Program-made: the position numbers and the translations under genes | Notes under the pieces: model-generated | Seen by the model: only the letters and a program-made list of their open reading frames with translations | Told to the model about the DNA's origin: nothing | Databases searched by the model: none | Shown here: positions 32,571-44,900 of the stretch, in pieces | Numbering within the stretch: position 1 is the first letter of the stretch | Layout of the letters: each line of letters begins with the position of its first letter | Assembly (NCBI GenBank): GCA_947568835.1 | Contig: OX387609.1 | Location: 10,679,660-10,743,659, forward strand | DNA: 64,000 nt | Source of the DNA: Protonemura montana | Taxonomy: Eukaryota; Arthropoda; Insecta; Plecoptera; Nemouridae | Direction of reading: 5' to 3'

Positions 32571-33235
32571 CTCTGCCAAGCTTCATGAGCCCTCCCACGT
32601 TGGTAATCAATCTTAGAGTCGAGTTAACACTGTGATTTTATTCGGGTAATGTTTGGTTTCCGCCAAATCTTCGCCAAACGATCGTGTAAATAGCCATGAG
32701 TCAACGAAACGCGGCGTGTGCCTAGACAGACTCTATCGCCTTTTCCTCAAAGAAAATGACCCTTCTTCGCCTGTTACCTCCAGAGCTAAACAAACCGTAT
32801 ACTTTCCGTGATCAAATCCAGTTCATTTCTCGATTTCACTGCCACCGTTATCAGCTTAACGCATAGTTAAACTTTATCCTATTCGCTAACTGGAAACATC
32901 TCAGTTTACTACTGCAGAATTGTGGACATATTTTCCCATTCAAAGTCGAGTTGATGCCAGGATTTTCACAGCATATTCTCTCCGGACAATCAACATTTCA
33001 TGTTTCTTCATGTAAAAACGAAACTATACCTTCATCATATATTTTACATCCTCGTATACCGTTTCTTTCACATGCTTCCCATAAAAAAAAAAAAAACACA
33101 GTAATAACTGCGCGTAAAACCGTTTTACAATGTTAAAATTATCCATTCTGTCCGGCTGACATTTCATCTCATCTCATCTACTCTATCCCACCTCTGGCCG
33201 CAATAACACGGCTATCCCGATCGTAAAGCCGAGTC

Positions 33236-33253
33236 TGCGCAGGCGCCTGCGCA
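33236..33253. promoter_or_regulatory. Perfect GC palindrome, NRF-1-like
   Basis: TGCGCAGGCGCCTGCGCA is an exact 18-bp palindrome followed by alternating GC. Each half resembles an NRF-1/Ewg site (GCGCAnGCGC). Function is inferred from the motif only. Confidence 0.35.
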
Positions 33254-35359
33254 GGCGCGCGCGCGCGTGTGTATGTACTATTTTTACAGTTTTTCATAGT
33301 CAAGGTAGATAAACTCCACTTGGCAGTGATTGTCATAAATTATCGAGGCAACCAGCGTCGGGCTAAACTTTCATACAGTCTGTGCCCCGTCAGAGATCAC
33401 TTCTTGTACTTCACGGCCAGGTTGATCGTTGCACGCTATGATCTATACAAGTTTTTAGTGCCATTGCTTTATGGCTGTGCAATTTTTAACCAATCACAAC
33501 ATAACGGTTTTATTGACTGTTTTTGTCAGTAAGGAGATGTAACAGACCTTGTTAAGTTGTTGCCAAGCAAATATCGAGTTAACGATCCGTTAGGCGTTTA
33601 ATAAGGAAGTTCAGCTAGAATTTGACGGCAAATTCAGGGACAAAGTGATTTAAAGGTATTTTTTTACTTTGTGGTAGAAAAAATTAAAATTTTCTCCACA
33701 TTTTAGTGAGAATTAAAATAGTTTTCATCCCTAATTACCGCTAAAAAACTGGAACTTAAATCAACAACAGTTGTTTTACAATCTAGTAAAAATTGCACAT
33801 CAAAAAACAAGAAATTACACAAATTTTTTTGGAAATTTATTCCTTTTTTTTTCATTGAAATGCGACAAAAATATCGTACACGGGATAAAAATAAACACAA
33901 ACTTTTAAACATGTGATTCTTGACTTGAATTTAGTGCGCTCAAGTTGGTTCCACTGTCAAACAGAAGCGACCACCAGCGCTGTGGCGCTAAAGTACGCTC
34001 CGAAACAAAACGCACCGTACCCACCAGTCACCGCCATCTGTTATGTTTCATTTAGACAACAGTCAGCGCCCCCTACGTTATCCGATAGGCTTGTCAGTGA
34101 GCGCCACGTGCGGACATATCGTGAACTGAGTGCTCGTGCGAGCTCTCCAGAAGAAGTGGGTTTAAAACAAGCGACGATCTACACACGTGTGATCATCGAC
34201 GGGGGATCTTTCTTTCTAATGGACCACTTTGGAAATTTAGAGGTGTTTCCATGGGGCTCTGACTTCAGTTGAATGCTCATTTTTTGCTACTTTTTTGGCC
34301 TCAGATGCTCATAAAGGTGCGCTACGAATTTTATTTCAGTGGTTTCAGTTAAATTGAAGACTTCGCTACGCTCGCTGTGCTCATTAAACATGGTTTGACT
34401 TCAGGAAGTAATCCACAAAGCAGAGGTGACGTTTAACCTCCAAACATTAGAGGTTAAAGTTGTTATCACCATGGCAACAGTCCTTAATAATCAGAAAAAA
34501 ACAGAAAGTAATTGGCTGATCATCTTTAAACTCCCAGACTGAATTTAATCTTTTCCTTGTGGATTTGGCTCACAAAGAGCTAAACATTGAATTGTATTTC
34601 GCTGCTTGGTATCTCGAGGTAGCAGAAAATAGCTTGATTTTGCCCAGAAAACACAAAACTGTGTGGCTAAATAACCTCTAAAGCTGAAATGGATTCCTAA
34701 ACTTATCAGTTGTGGGAGCATTTAGGTACTTGTCGAGACAGATGTGCAATCGTTCATCGGCCTGCAAATGTGGGGCGATCGCAACGATATCTCGTCACGT
34801 GGTCGTTAATTACCCTGCATTGTGGTGGGAAACTTGTGAAGGTTACGAGTGTCCCGGAATTGTTTGGGAGAGAGAGCGTTAGAACGGGAGCGCGTGGCTG
34901 GGATATTAAAATCACACTGTTTTTATTTCTGTCGGCATCAGTGAATGCGTACCAACTGCTGAATTGGAAGTAGAAAAAAAAAGATTTTGTTTAAATTTTG
35001 GTATTTTAAAAAATAAAAAACGTTGTTTTTATTAAAATTTTTTGAATTTATGTAAGTTTTAGTTGCTTAATATAAATTTTACTAATTTATTGTGACGTTT
35101 TCATAACAATCTTGTATTTTTAACAGGATTTTAATTGATTATTACAAAATTGACAGTCAAAATAGCTTCTGTAAGATAATAAACCCTCAAATTAAAATTG
35201 AAAATAACATAAAATCTGTAGATATGTAGGTATGCTGCAAAAAGCATTCACATAAACCCAAAATGATGAACTCTCTGCACTGTATACACACTTCCATACT
35301 TGTGCGGAGTTCTTAAAAGTCAAAAGTCAAAACAAAAGAAAGTCTGCATGAGCAATATC

Positions 35360-35640
35360 ACCGCTTCCAACGTCAACAACGCCCCCACGTGGCGTTGTTT
35401 GGTTCAAACTTTGCCCGCTCGCCGCGCTGCCGGCAAGATTACGAGACACAGCCTTCTCAACACTCAATATCTCGTGTTTAGCATGCCCGCTATTATTAAC
35501 CCCGCGCGCGGCAAGATGGCGGCGATTTGTTCGCAGACAAGAGCCACCTGAGGCGTCTAGACAATGCAGACGACGGCTAAGAGGGGCGCACGAACTTTAG
35601 AAAGAGGCCCTCGAAGGGTGGGACGCACGGGGCAGTGGCG
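35360..35640. promoter_or_regulatory. CpG-rich patch with YY1-like motif, possible promoter
   Basis: High CpG density and GCAAGATGGCGGCG near 35511, which resembles a YY1/Pho site often found at transcription starts. No gene on either strand is joined to it with confidence; it could serve the vein-like gene upstream end. Confidence 0.25.
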
Positions 35641-35860
35641 TCGTTTTCAGTGGAAAAGCGGAATACTGGAGTATGCCGATCCCGATTATTATGTTTCTAA
35701 ACTTCTGGTGTATATTTTTCTTTTAATATTCTACAGTAACAAATTTAATTTTTTAGCAAATAATGCAAAATTATTGGCCGTGTATTTCCCCAAAATACAT
35801 ATATTTCCACCCCAATTGAGCTTAAATGTTCCAAATAAGTATATATGCCTATATGAACTA

Positions 35861-36281
35861 GACCAGTGTTGCTTAACTTCGGTGATCTCACGAGGACCGG
35901 TGTTTCCAACACGCCAAACCGTTCGGTGGTCACCCATCCAATACCTGATCCAGCGCAGTGTTGCTTAACTTCGGTGATCTCACGAGGACCGGTGTTTCCA
36001 ACACGCCAAACCGTTCGGTGGTCACCCATCCAATACCTGACCCAGCGCATTGTTGCTTAACTTCGGTGATCTCACGAGGACCGGTGTTTCCAACACGCCA
36101 AACCGTTCGGTGGTCACCCATCCAATACCTGACCCAACGCAGTGTTGCTTAACCCCGGTGATCTCACGAGGACCGGTGTTTCCAACACGACACACCGTTC
36201 GGTGGTCGCCCATCCAATACCTGACCCAGCGCATTTCTGCTTAACTTCGGTGATCTCACGAGGACCGGTGTTTCCAACACA
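35861..36281 (-). repeat. Tandem array of 5S-derived 92-bp units (array 2)
   Basis: Five heads in minus orientation with TTCGGTGATCTCACGAGGAC and CCAAACCGTTCGGTGGTCAC. Period 92 (GTGTTGCTT at 35866 and 35958). Same module as array 1, with no SINE body attached. Confidence 0.85.
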
Positions 36282-37306
36282 GCATTAGTGGGATAAAGAT
36301 AGGCATATCATTGATCTCTGATGAAGCTGATAAAAAAAATCCTATGAACATTTTCTGCGACGGAAAAAAGCCCTGAAATGAGCCTCACACAAAGTTGCAA
36401 GATGTCATTTTTTGCCGCGAGCTACAATAATAAAAGATCAGTTGTTAAGTGTCCTCTTAAAAATTTTGCGCAACGTTAACTTGTGAATTGCTTGGCAACT
36501 GGCAATCTTAGTGTGACTCTCTTAAATTACTGTTAAGATGTCAGTGAATTGCTAACAATTGGTCGTTTAAGACCGTACTTAACCTGGACTCGTTCTTCCA
36601 AAGACTTCAGGAGAATATGACAAGGCATTACGGGTATGTAACTTCAATTATGACGCGTACATTTCGACAATTAGATGTTCTAATGTTTGTAATGGATAGG
36701 CAATTTTTTTACGAGCATGAGGTTGAATTTCTTAAGGTAAACATTTCTAAAAGGGAATTATTTAAACCAATCATAAAATTAAAGCAAGGTGGTTTTAAAC
36801 AAATGCCAAATATAGTTGTTGAATCTCAAAAGTCTTGAAAGAAGAATTTTCTATTTGGCTTTATGGATCTCTAAAAATGTGGTCTTTCTCAACGACACAT
36901 GAATCTAAGGGACCTCGCCACTGCCCGTACGACAGTCTCGCGACCGAAACTGGAATTAGGGAACAAAATGAACGAAAACTCTGACAAGTCGATTTATAAA
37001 TAATCCACGCTAACCTTCCCCCAGAAGACGGGTTTTGTTGTGCCCTAGGACTAAATTTAAATCTCTCACAAATACACACACACACACGCACGCCACGCAC
37101 TCGTTAATGGAGTTGCGCAGACGGCTGGTGCGCAGCCGTGATACGCACAGAAGTAAGTTTGATGAAATGACGACTGACTGAGCGAAACTGTCAAGTAGAA
37201 CAGCTGGGAACAAGAAGGCAGTGAAAAAAACACTGTGGTCGAAAAAAGGTACTAGTCGTTTATCCGTCGAGGACGCAACTAAAATTAGTGATTGTTGGTT
37301 TTTGGT
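36282..37306. other. Spacer, no feature recognised
   Basis: Mixed AT-rich sequence. A CA microsatellite lies at about 37074-37087. Confidence 0.5.
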
Positions 37307-37425
37307 GTTTAACGACGCACTTTTTTGACGACGGTTTCTTTGGTGCTGGTTTAATTTTGTCAGTAAATGAGTGGATGATGATGAATCTCACTTAGTCTAG
37401 AAGGGATGGGAGAAAACCCGATTGT
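37307..37425 (-). mobile_element. Family A SINE, tail fragment
   Basis: Diverged tail (GTGTTTAACGACGCACTTTT and GAGTGGATGATGATGAATCT). It directly precedes a second, less diverged copy in the same orientation. Confidence 0.6.
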
Positions 37426-37850
37426 TTGATTTGTGGTGTTTAACGACGCACTGTTTTGACATCTGGCCATGCGGCACTGGTCTAATGGCGTCGTTGAATG
37501 AGTGGATGATGAAGAGGATGATGATGAACCTAACCTAGGCTAGAAGGGAGGAGGGAAAACTCGGTTCCACAACGTAGCCAAAGAGCACCAAGGGGACCAC
37601 CGGCTTAACGTCCCTTCCAAAGGACGGCACAACGCGAACAACAGGATTTCTCCACAAATCCATGCTGTCGAGAGGTTGATAAGCAAGGCTTAGTCAGCTT
37701 CATCATCATCCTCATCATCACCCACTACACTCAATGAACGACGCTCGGGAAAATCATATTTCTCATATACGGTAAAACAAAATAATTCAGCAACGACATT
37801 AAACTACGCTGCCACCAAACAGTGCGTCGTTAAACACAATGCATCAATCA
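37426..37850 (-). mobile_element. Family A SINE, copy without head, plus inverted tail
   Basis: Tail and core (CTTCCAAAGGACGGCACAAC) run to about 37690, where the head is missing. A tail in the opposite orientation (CAGTGCGTCGTTAAACACAA) lies at 37820, giving a partial inverted pair. Confidence 0.65.
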
Positions 37851-38446
37851 GAAACACTTTACTGAACGCTGCACGATGGAATTGTACACAATGTATTTAA
37901 ATCCACTTTAATGTACAATAGACAGCCACAACAACAGGAGCACCACGCGAAAGAAAAACGCAGGAAAATCCTAAGTCAACTTTTAACAATCGCGTTAAAT
38001 GATCGCACACGACGTCAACTGCACGCTTCCTTGACGCGAACCTCCACGCGCGCACAGAGCACGCCGCCTCCTCCCCCCTCCCCCCCACACACCAACCCGA
38101 CAACAACCAACTTAATCTGCGCACAGGATTGTGATTGTGCGGCACATTTTTCTACCCATTAGCACAGTTAAATAACCTTATATACCGACCTACCGCCCAG
38201 GCGCTTTGTAGCCAAGCGGTCTGCCTGCTTATCGCCCCCCCCCCCTCCCCTTCCTCCTCCACCCCACGCCGTCATCACCACATGGTTACAACTCTCTTAG
38301 GCTCCGGCGAGTGTCGGCGGCCTTCTAGAGTAGGTTCTGTTCGAGCTGTCTGCGCGTGTGCTGTGTCACGTGCACTGAAAAGTTGGATGCTTTTTAACCT
38401 TGTCTGCAAGAATCTGTTTAAAACAGATATCACCGCTTCACCTAAC
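37851..38446. other. Spacer with C-rich tracts
   Basis: C-rich runs occur at 38070-38090 and 38235-38255. No gene recognised. Confidence 0.5.
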
Positions 38447-38784
38447 CAATATCTGACCCAGCGCTTAACTTCGGTGATCTCACAAGGACCGGTGTTTACA
38501 ACACACCAAACTGATCGGTGGTCACCCATCTAATACCTGACCCAGCGCAGTGTTGCTTAACTTTGGTGATCTCACGAGGACCGGTGTTTCCAACACGCCA
38601 AACCGTTCGGTAGTCACCCATCCAATACCAGACCCAGTACAGTGTTGCTTAACTTCGGTGATCTCACGAGGACCGGTGTTTCCAACACGCCAAACCGTTC
38701 GGTGGTCACCCATCCAAGACTACCAGACTCAGCGCAGTGTTGCTTAACTTCGGTGATCTCACGAAGACCGGTGTTTCCAACACA
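38447..38784 (-). repeat. Tandem array of 5S-derived 92-bp units (array 3)
   Basis: Four heads in minus orientation, the first diverged (CACAAGGACCGGTGTTTACA). The repeated phrases are those of array 2. Confidence 0.83.
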
Positions 38785-38830
38785 TAGACATGCAGACATG
38801 TGACAGCTCCAGATGAACACAGTCTAGCAC

Positions 38831-38996
38831 CTAACACTCGCGGCGACTCGGCGAACCTCCGGCCCCGCGTCTGCGCCGTCCTCTTCATATTTCGATTAGC
38901 AAACGTCTGACTAGGATCTGTGATGTCATGCTCACGCGAGAATACCCTTCCGCGCCTACAAGGCCTGGTTGAGTATTGAGTGTGCCGCAGTTTGTC
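38831..38996 (-). CDS. Candidate upstream exon of the vein-like gene
   Basis: A minus-strand frame is open for about 55 codons up to a donor TTAG/GTGCTA in phase 1, the phase the Ig exon needs (joining gives ...ESPRVL-VRKPVLSG). It includes RGRRFAESPRVL. There is no signal peptide, the acceptor is poor, and a GC-rich stretch this size may be open by chance. Confidence 0.2.
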
Positions 38997-40545
38997 TGTT
39001 TACAGTCTCTGCCCGGTGGAAAGCTCGGGGAAATTCGAGCGGTGCGGATTTAAGAGGCCAAGCCTTGTCTTTTGTTTCTGAATTTGGCTTCTTTGATTCT
39101 TTCTGATTTCTGAAATGATCTACGCATTTTCTTAGCACTTTTGGTTGTAGACCCAAGAGAGGCTTTGGATAGGGGATCGGACAAAACTCTAGAAACTTTT
39201 AAACCAAAATGACCATGCTACCTCAAAATCTAAAGCGGTTGTCAGGCGGCGGGTACTGCTAGTTACAGTAATAAATTGTAAAATAAAGTGATTAAAAAAT
39301 TAAGTAGTAAATACTTAATATAATTTAAGTTACACATTTTCCCTTAACAAGTGAATCGATGACATTTGGAGATTTCCCTTGAAAACTTTTTAATCTTTTG
39401 GGTTTTATATTCTGATTTTGGATTGGATTAATGCCCAATTCAAGTCATCTTTGTATCTGTTTTGTTTCTTGTAACGGATTAACAAATTAATTTACAAATT
39501 AATTCACAATGCAAATAATTCGGCCAGCTACAGTCTTGCAGCACAACTGTCAAGCGTTTCTTCTGGAAAATTCCAGCACAGAAAAATCAAACTCACTTTG
39601 TATTAGATTCACTGTAATCTTCACAGTTTCCTCGGAATTTCCCTAGAAAAAACACACATTTTCATCCTTTTCACCTGACTTTCTAAACCACTGACACCGG
39701 CTGCCAGCCACTCATATGTCTGTCTCATGGCACGGCCGCCTTAAAACACACACACACACACACAGATGAATAATTACCCGCCGTCATGATTGAATCGAGT
39801 AAGCCATAAAAGCCTAAATGCCATTCGCTAAGCGGTGCACAGCGCGGTAAAAAGACAAAAAAAAAAAGCGATCCAATAAAGAGTTGAGAAACGGAGAGAG
39901 ATGGATGTCGGTATGGAATGCGTCTAAGCCGCGTACCTAGCGATCTCAAGACACCTCATCCACTGCTATAGGTCAGTGTTGTCCATCGTACAACAGCTAA
40001 TATTGTTTATCTGCTACGTCTGATCAGCTCGGCTCTTTTCCACTCTTTGTTTTTATATCGCATATACACTTTCGAAGCGTACTACTATATATATGTTTTT
40101 TTTTCTTTGCTCTTGCGTCGCTTCCATTCTGTTTCGCCCGTGGCTATGTACGACGGTGGCTCTCTACGCGAGGACCTCCCATAATGTCTGTGGGTCGACC
40201 GCTAGCTATAATCGTATAAGCATGCAAATGGACAGGGAGTTTGAAATAAGCTTTCGGTGGAAAATCAACAGAGAGCGGGGCAAGTTAATTTCGTGCGGTT
40301 TTTTTTTGGTTTTTTTTTTTACTGTCTGGTTATAGCTGTATCGTGAGTGAGTGATCAGCGGTTTTAGGTAATTCTGCTCTGAGGATTTGCGATGCTTCGA
40401 CAACTTGGTGTCGGTTAATCGAACAGGTAGCGTGTCAAAACTGCTGATTGATTCATTAAAAATATCGTTAATCAAATTTGAACTTGTCTGAGAAAAGGAT
40501 TAATAAAGATTTTCAACTTCACTCTGTTTAACCATAGTAATAGTA
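38997..40545. other. Spacer, no gene recognised
   Basis: It holds an AC microsatellite at 39746-39763 and T-rich runs near 40300. Nothing else identified. Confidence 0.5.
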
Positions 40546-41455
40546 ATGAGTGGGTGAAACAAGGGTTGTCATGGCAATCTAAAACAAGTAACCCGTGCCC
40601 GGCATTGGGCAGTTCATCAAAATGTAATAGTAATGGGTGGGTGAAACAAGGGTTGGCATGGCAATCTAAAACAAGTAACCCGTGCCCGGCATCGGGCAGT
40701 TCATCACAATGTAATAGTAATGGGTGGGTGAAACAAGGGTTGGCATGGCAATCTAAAACAAGTAACCCGTGCCCGGCATCGGGCAGTTCATCACAGTGTA
40801 ATAGTAATGGGTGGGTGAAACAAGGGTTATCATGGCAATCTAAAACAAGTAACCCGTGCCCGGCATCGGGCAGTTCATCACAATGTAATAGTAATGGGTG
40901 GGTGAAACAAGGGTTGTCATGGCAATCTAAAACAAGTAACTCGTGCCCGGCATCGGGCAGTTCATCACAGTGTAATAGTAATAGGTGGGTGAAACAAGGG
41001 TTGTCATGGCAATCTAAAACAAGTAACCCGTGCCCGGCATCGGGCAGTTCATCACAATGTAATAGTAATGAGTGGGTGAAACAAGGGTTGTCATGGCAAT
41101 CTAAAACTAGTAACCCGTGCCCGGCATCGGGCAGTTCATCACAATGTAATAGTAATGGGTGGGTGAAACAAGGGTTGTCATGGCAATCTAAAACAAGTAA
41201 CCCGTGCCCGGCATCGGGCAGTTCATCACAATGTAATAGTAATGGGTGGGTGAAACAAGGGTTGTCATGGCAATCTAAAACAAGTAACCCGTGCCCGGCA
41301 TCGGGCAGTTCATTACAATTTTATAGTAATGGGTGGGTGAAACAAGGGTTGTCATGGCAATCTAAAACAAGTAACCCGTGCCCGGCATCGGGCAGTTCAT
41401 CACAATGTTCATCAAACAAGGGTTGTCATGGCAATCTGAAACAAGTAACATCATG
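40546..41455 (+). repeat. 87-bp minisatellite, about ten copies, with an open frame
   Basis: Units with GGTGGGTGAAACAAGGGTTG, CATGGCAATCTAAAACAAGT and CGGCATCGGGCAGTTCATCA repeat every 87 bp (40564, 40651). The last copy is truncated. Because 87 is divisible by three, a 316-residue frame (40554-41504) with a 29-residue repeat such as KQGLSWQSKTSNPCPASGS stays open. Unit differences include amino-acid changes as often as silent ones, and no signal peptide or splice site is visible, so satellite DNA is more likely than a gene. Confidence 0.88.
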
Positions 41456-41851
41456 GTTCTTGGCCGAGAGAAGTGTCAGCATTTCCCTTCAAACCAGTGA
41501 CTGAAATTTTCCTCAGAAAATCTGAATCAAACAATGCTAATAAATCAAGTAAGCGTTGTTGTTGCAGAGGGTGAGGTTGTTGCCCACGCACAAGAGGCTG
41601 CTGAGGAGAAGTTATCTACGTTGACTAGCATGGATTGTCACTTTAGTAAAATCGGCCCATTTGGACACCGCTCAAGTCGAGGTTGTGCAGAACGGGACTG
41701 TCATCAACATTTCCCTAACGACCAGCGTGAAAATATAAAGAAAAAAACGTAGGGGCGACGCTGGAAAGTGTAAGAGCAAAATGCGTGATCGAACCGGGGT
41801 ACGAACACGAAATTTTTTCATACTGGAGATCCCTGGATTCTGGAGTCTGTG

Positions 41852-41930
41852 TTCCTGGATAGCTCAGTGGGCTAGACCATGCGACCTACAATCGGAATGT
41901 CCCAGATCCGTATCCCCGTTCGGCCGCATT
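41852..41930 (+). pseudogene. Degenerate tRNA-like sequence
   Basis: TGGATAGCTCAGTGGGCTAG forms a D-arm, but the anticodon and T-arms are decayed (CAGATCCGTATCCCCG). It is a tRNA pseudogene or SINE remnant. Confidence 0.5.
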
Positions 41931-44900
41931 GTTTTCCCACCCTCGCTTCTGACTTAATCTTTATAGCGTTACGTTTCGCGAGTTTTTGAGTAAATTCGCT
42001 TCGATAAAGATTCTATAAATGCAACTCAGCCAGTGTAAATTATAAAAAAGAAATCCGAAATGATCCTTGCATTTATTTAAGGGAAATGTTGCTGGAATTA
42101 AAAAAAAAAAATCGCCAAGAGACTTAATATAATAAAATCACTTGAAAATACCACCGACAAAGCAAAGAAATCAAGAAATCCAGCGCAAAAACACGCAGAA
42201 AGCTACGTTTTCGGTCTATCTTGGTCCATCTAGGTTAGCAATATCAACGCTCATCCTCTCTCTTTAATAAAACACAACAATGTAGCTTTAATGGCAAATA
42301 CTTGTCAGCCGCAAAAGTCACCTGCCAGCATCTCCATCTTAGCGGCATTAAAAACCCACCAAGACATTTATATCCACGGCCAACACCATGCAGCACCATC
42401 AAAGTGCGGATGGCATATTTGAGATTTTCTTCCCGCCACCTACTACGCGTGTAACAGGTATCGTAAACGCAGTGGTATACAAGAAAGATGGTACATTCCT
42501 TGCATTCTTCATGTCTGCACACGAGAGATGATATTTATAATCGTCGGCTTCTGGTTGTTGAATTTATCGGCGGGTGATTTTCACATGCATATGGTCTGTC
42601 GTTTCTTCGGGGCCCGATTATTGTGATGCATATTGTTAGCACGCGATCGGCGGTTCGGGTATGTCGACGATTGATCTGCATAAATCGAAGGTGGTGACTC
42701 TAATGTCGGGGGCATACCGACAGTTGTGATTGCGTGTAAATTGGGGTACATTATTTGAAGGAATTTTAATTGATTTTGTGGGAATTTTGTTGGCGTTTTT
42801 TTTTTTGGAATATTGGTAGGGAGGTTTTTTTATGTTTATTTTTGTGAATTTTTGCCGTTTGAAAGGTCTTATGAGTGGGGAAGACATGCATGTGAGTGTC
42901 GAACAGAAATTTGAGGTTTTATTTAATTTTTATATATATTATTAATGAAGACCAAGGACAAAATAGAATTTATTGATTTTTGGAAAATGACAAAAAGTCT
43001 CGAGATGATTTCCAAAATTACAGAACACCAAAAATGTATCTGTTTAGAAACAGTTTATCAAATTTGGAAATGTTTTAATGCAGTTAATGCCTACTTTCTG
43101 TCTATCCAATGGGCAAATTTACCATTTCAGAGTCCCTTAGAGTCATTCACTTAGAGGGCTCTGATATTATCTCCTCTCGAAGGCTAAATAATAGTAAACA
43201 GATGCCATTTTAATCATTCAAAACACAAGTTAAAATGGCCGACCACACAGAAAGCTACAACACTAAAACTGTTAATAGCATTCGATTACGCCGGCCGTTT
43301 TTTTTTTCAAATAGAGGGTTATAAACCATAAAAAATGCAGTACATCATATACTGAAGCTAATCGAACTTGAAACAGACGCAAGGTCCCGCCATGGCCTTC
43401 CCGCACGACGGGACTAAATGTTTCCCAGCAAAAAGGCCAGACGCAATAAAAGTAGCGTTGCGTTGACGCACTTTTGCCCGCGCCTGTACGCTCGACCGCT
43501 AGCTGAGCGCTGAGCGGTCTTTGGTTAATCAATTAGCGCTGGCAACAGCTTGTAATTAACATTTTACAATTGCACCAAGACGGAATTGAAGAAGGTCGGC
43601 TTGCTATACGCTGTCACATTGCCGCCGAGAGACTACCAGCTAGTTTTACAATCTCTGACTACGTATACAAGAACAGCGATTTTTTTTTTTTTTTTAGATT
43701 TCACGATTTTCATGTCTCAAATTTGAGTTTTAAATTAATTGTGCTAGAAGTTAACTGTTACAGATTTTTTTTCGAAATTAAATTTTGAAAATTACAATTT
43801 TTAACACGTGTACCACATTTCTTAACGTGCAAAACTCTTTCAAAACATGCATTTTTATAGTTTTTAAGGTAATCCTTTTGCTAGATTGTGACCAGTGCAC
43901 TATACCGATCAAAAAAGGTTAAAATCGGAAATTTGAAACGGATGACCAGCAATTTTAATAATCCATGAACCCGAGGAATTTTTGATCCTCATTATTACCG
44001 CAAAGAGTATGCATGTTAACACTGTTTTTAGCATGCACCGACCATCTAAGCTGACCCATTTTTTCTCATGCCATACTGTTACATACCAATATGCTCCACC
44101 AAAAAACGCATGACCCAATAAAAAAAAAAAAAACGCTAGGTGAATTCCTCTAGCAAATATCTCACCTAAAATCCAAGCAAATATTTCATATTTCTTGCAT
44201 AATTCAGAGAAATAAAATCACGCGCATGCTCATAACGGCGAACACGAACGATGAATTATAAACGTTTTTCATCGCTGACCATAATGCTCAAGACTTATTA
44301 TTTTATTATCTTATCCGAAGGGTCCGAAATTTTTATGAATTTCGTGTAATATTAGAGACATTCCTCACGGGAAGAAAGATAATAAGTTATGGGCTCCCAT
44401 AATTTCTGACCATATCGGTCTAAAGTAATTATCTTTTCACTCTCTCATTATAATACAGGAATTAATGGTTAGGGCCCCGAGAGCAGGTCCATATGGCATG
44501 TACATACATACCATGCTTTAACGCATAATACATATATTAATATATTAATTTCATTGTAATCTCTACTTCTGGTAACAGGTAGGTACAGGTACTACATACC
44601 TACAGACGTGTTTTTTCTTAATTCCCTTGCCGACTATTTACTTTGTTTCAAAATGGCGGTTACAAACTCGCGATGACTCCTGGCTTCAGGAATTCGAACC
44701 AATACCGAGATTACTTAAATTCGATTTAAGGTCATAAATAAATTGGGCTGAGAAAGATTTTTAAATTCAGGACGTTCGGGTACTTACGCAAATATGCGGG
44801 CAAGAATGTCGGCGAGGAAGTTTGAAAGGTGGTTTTTGTAAATTAACATGTTTTAACTTACGAATGGTGGTGACAATATGGCGTCAAACGCAATCGCTTT

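Larger units (their letters stand above)
32571..35860. other. Intergenic or intronic sequence with GC patches
   Basis: It has a GC palindrome (33236-33253), a GC-richer patch with open frames at 33945-34265, a CpG-rich patch (35360-35640), and a phrase GTTGTTATCACCATGGCAAC at 34451 also seen at 56341. No gene recognised. Confidence 0.45.

Noticed and set aside
33913..34272. 119-residue open frame on the plus strand
   Set aside because: No recognised domain, no splice partner, and only moderate GC enrichment.
40554..41504. 316-residue protein-coding gene
   Set aside because: Frame is open because the 87-bp unit is a multiple of three. Differences between units are not mainly silent and no gene signals are seen.
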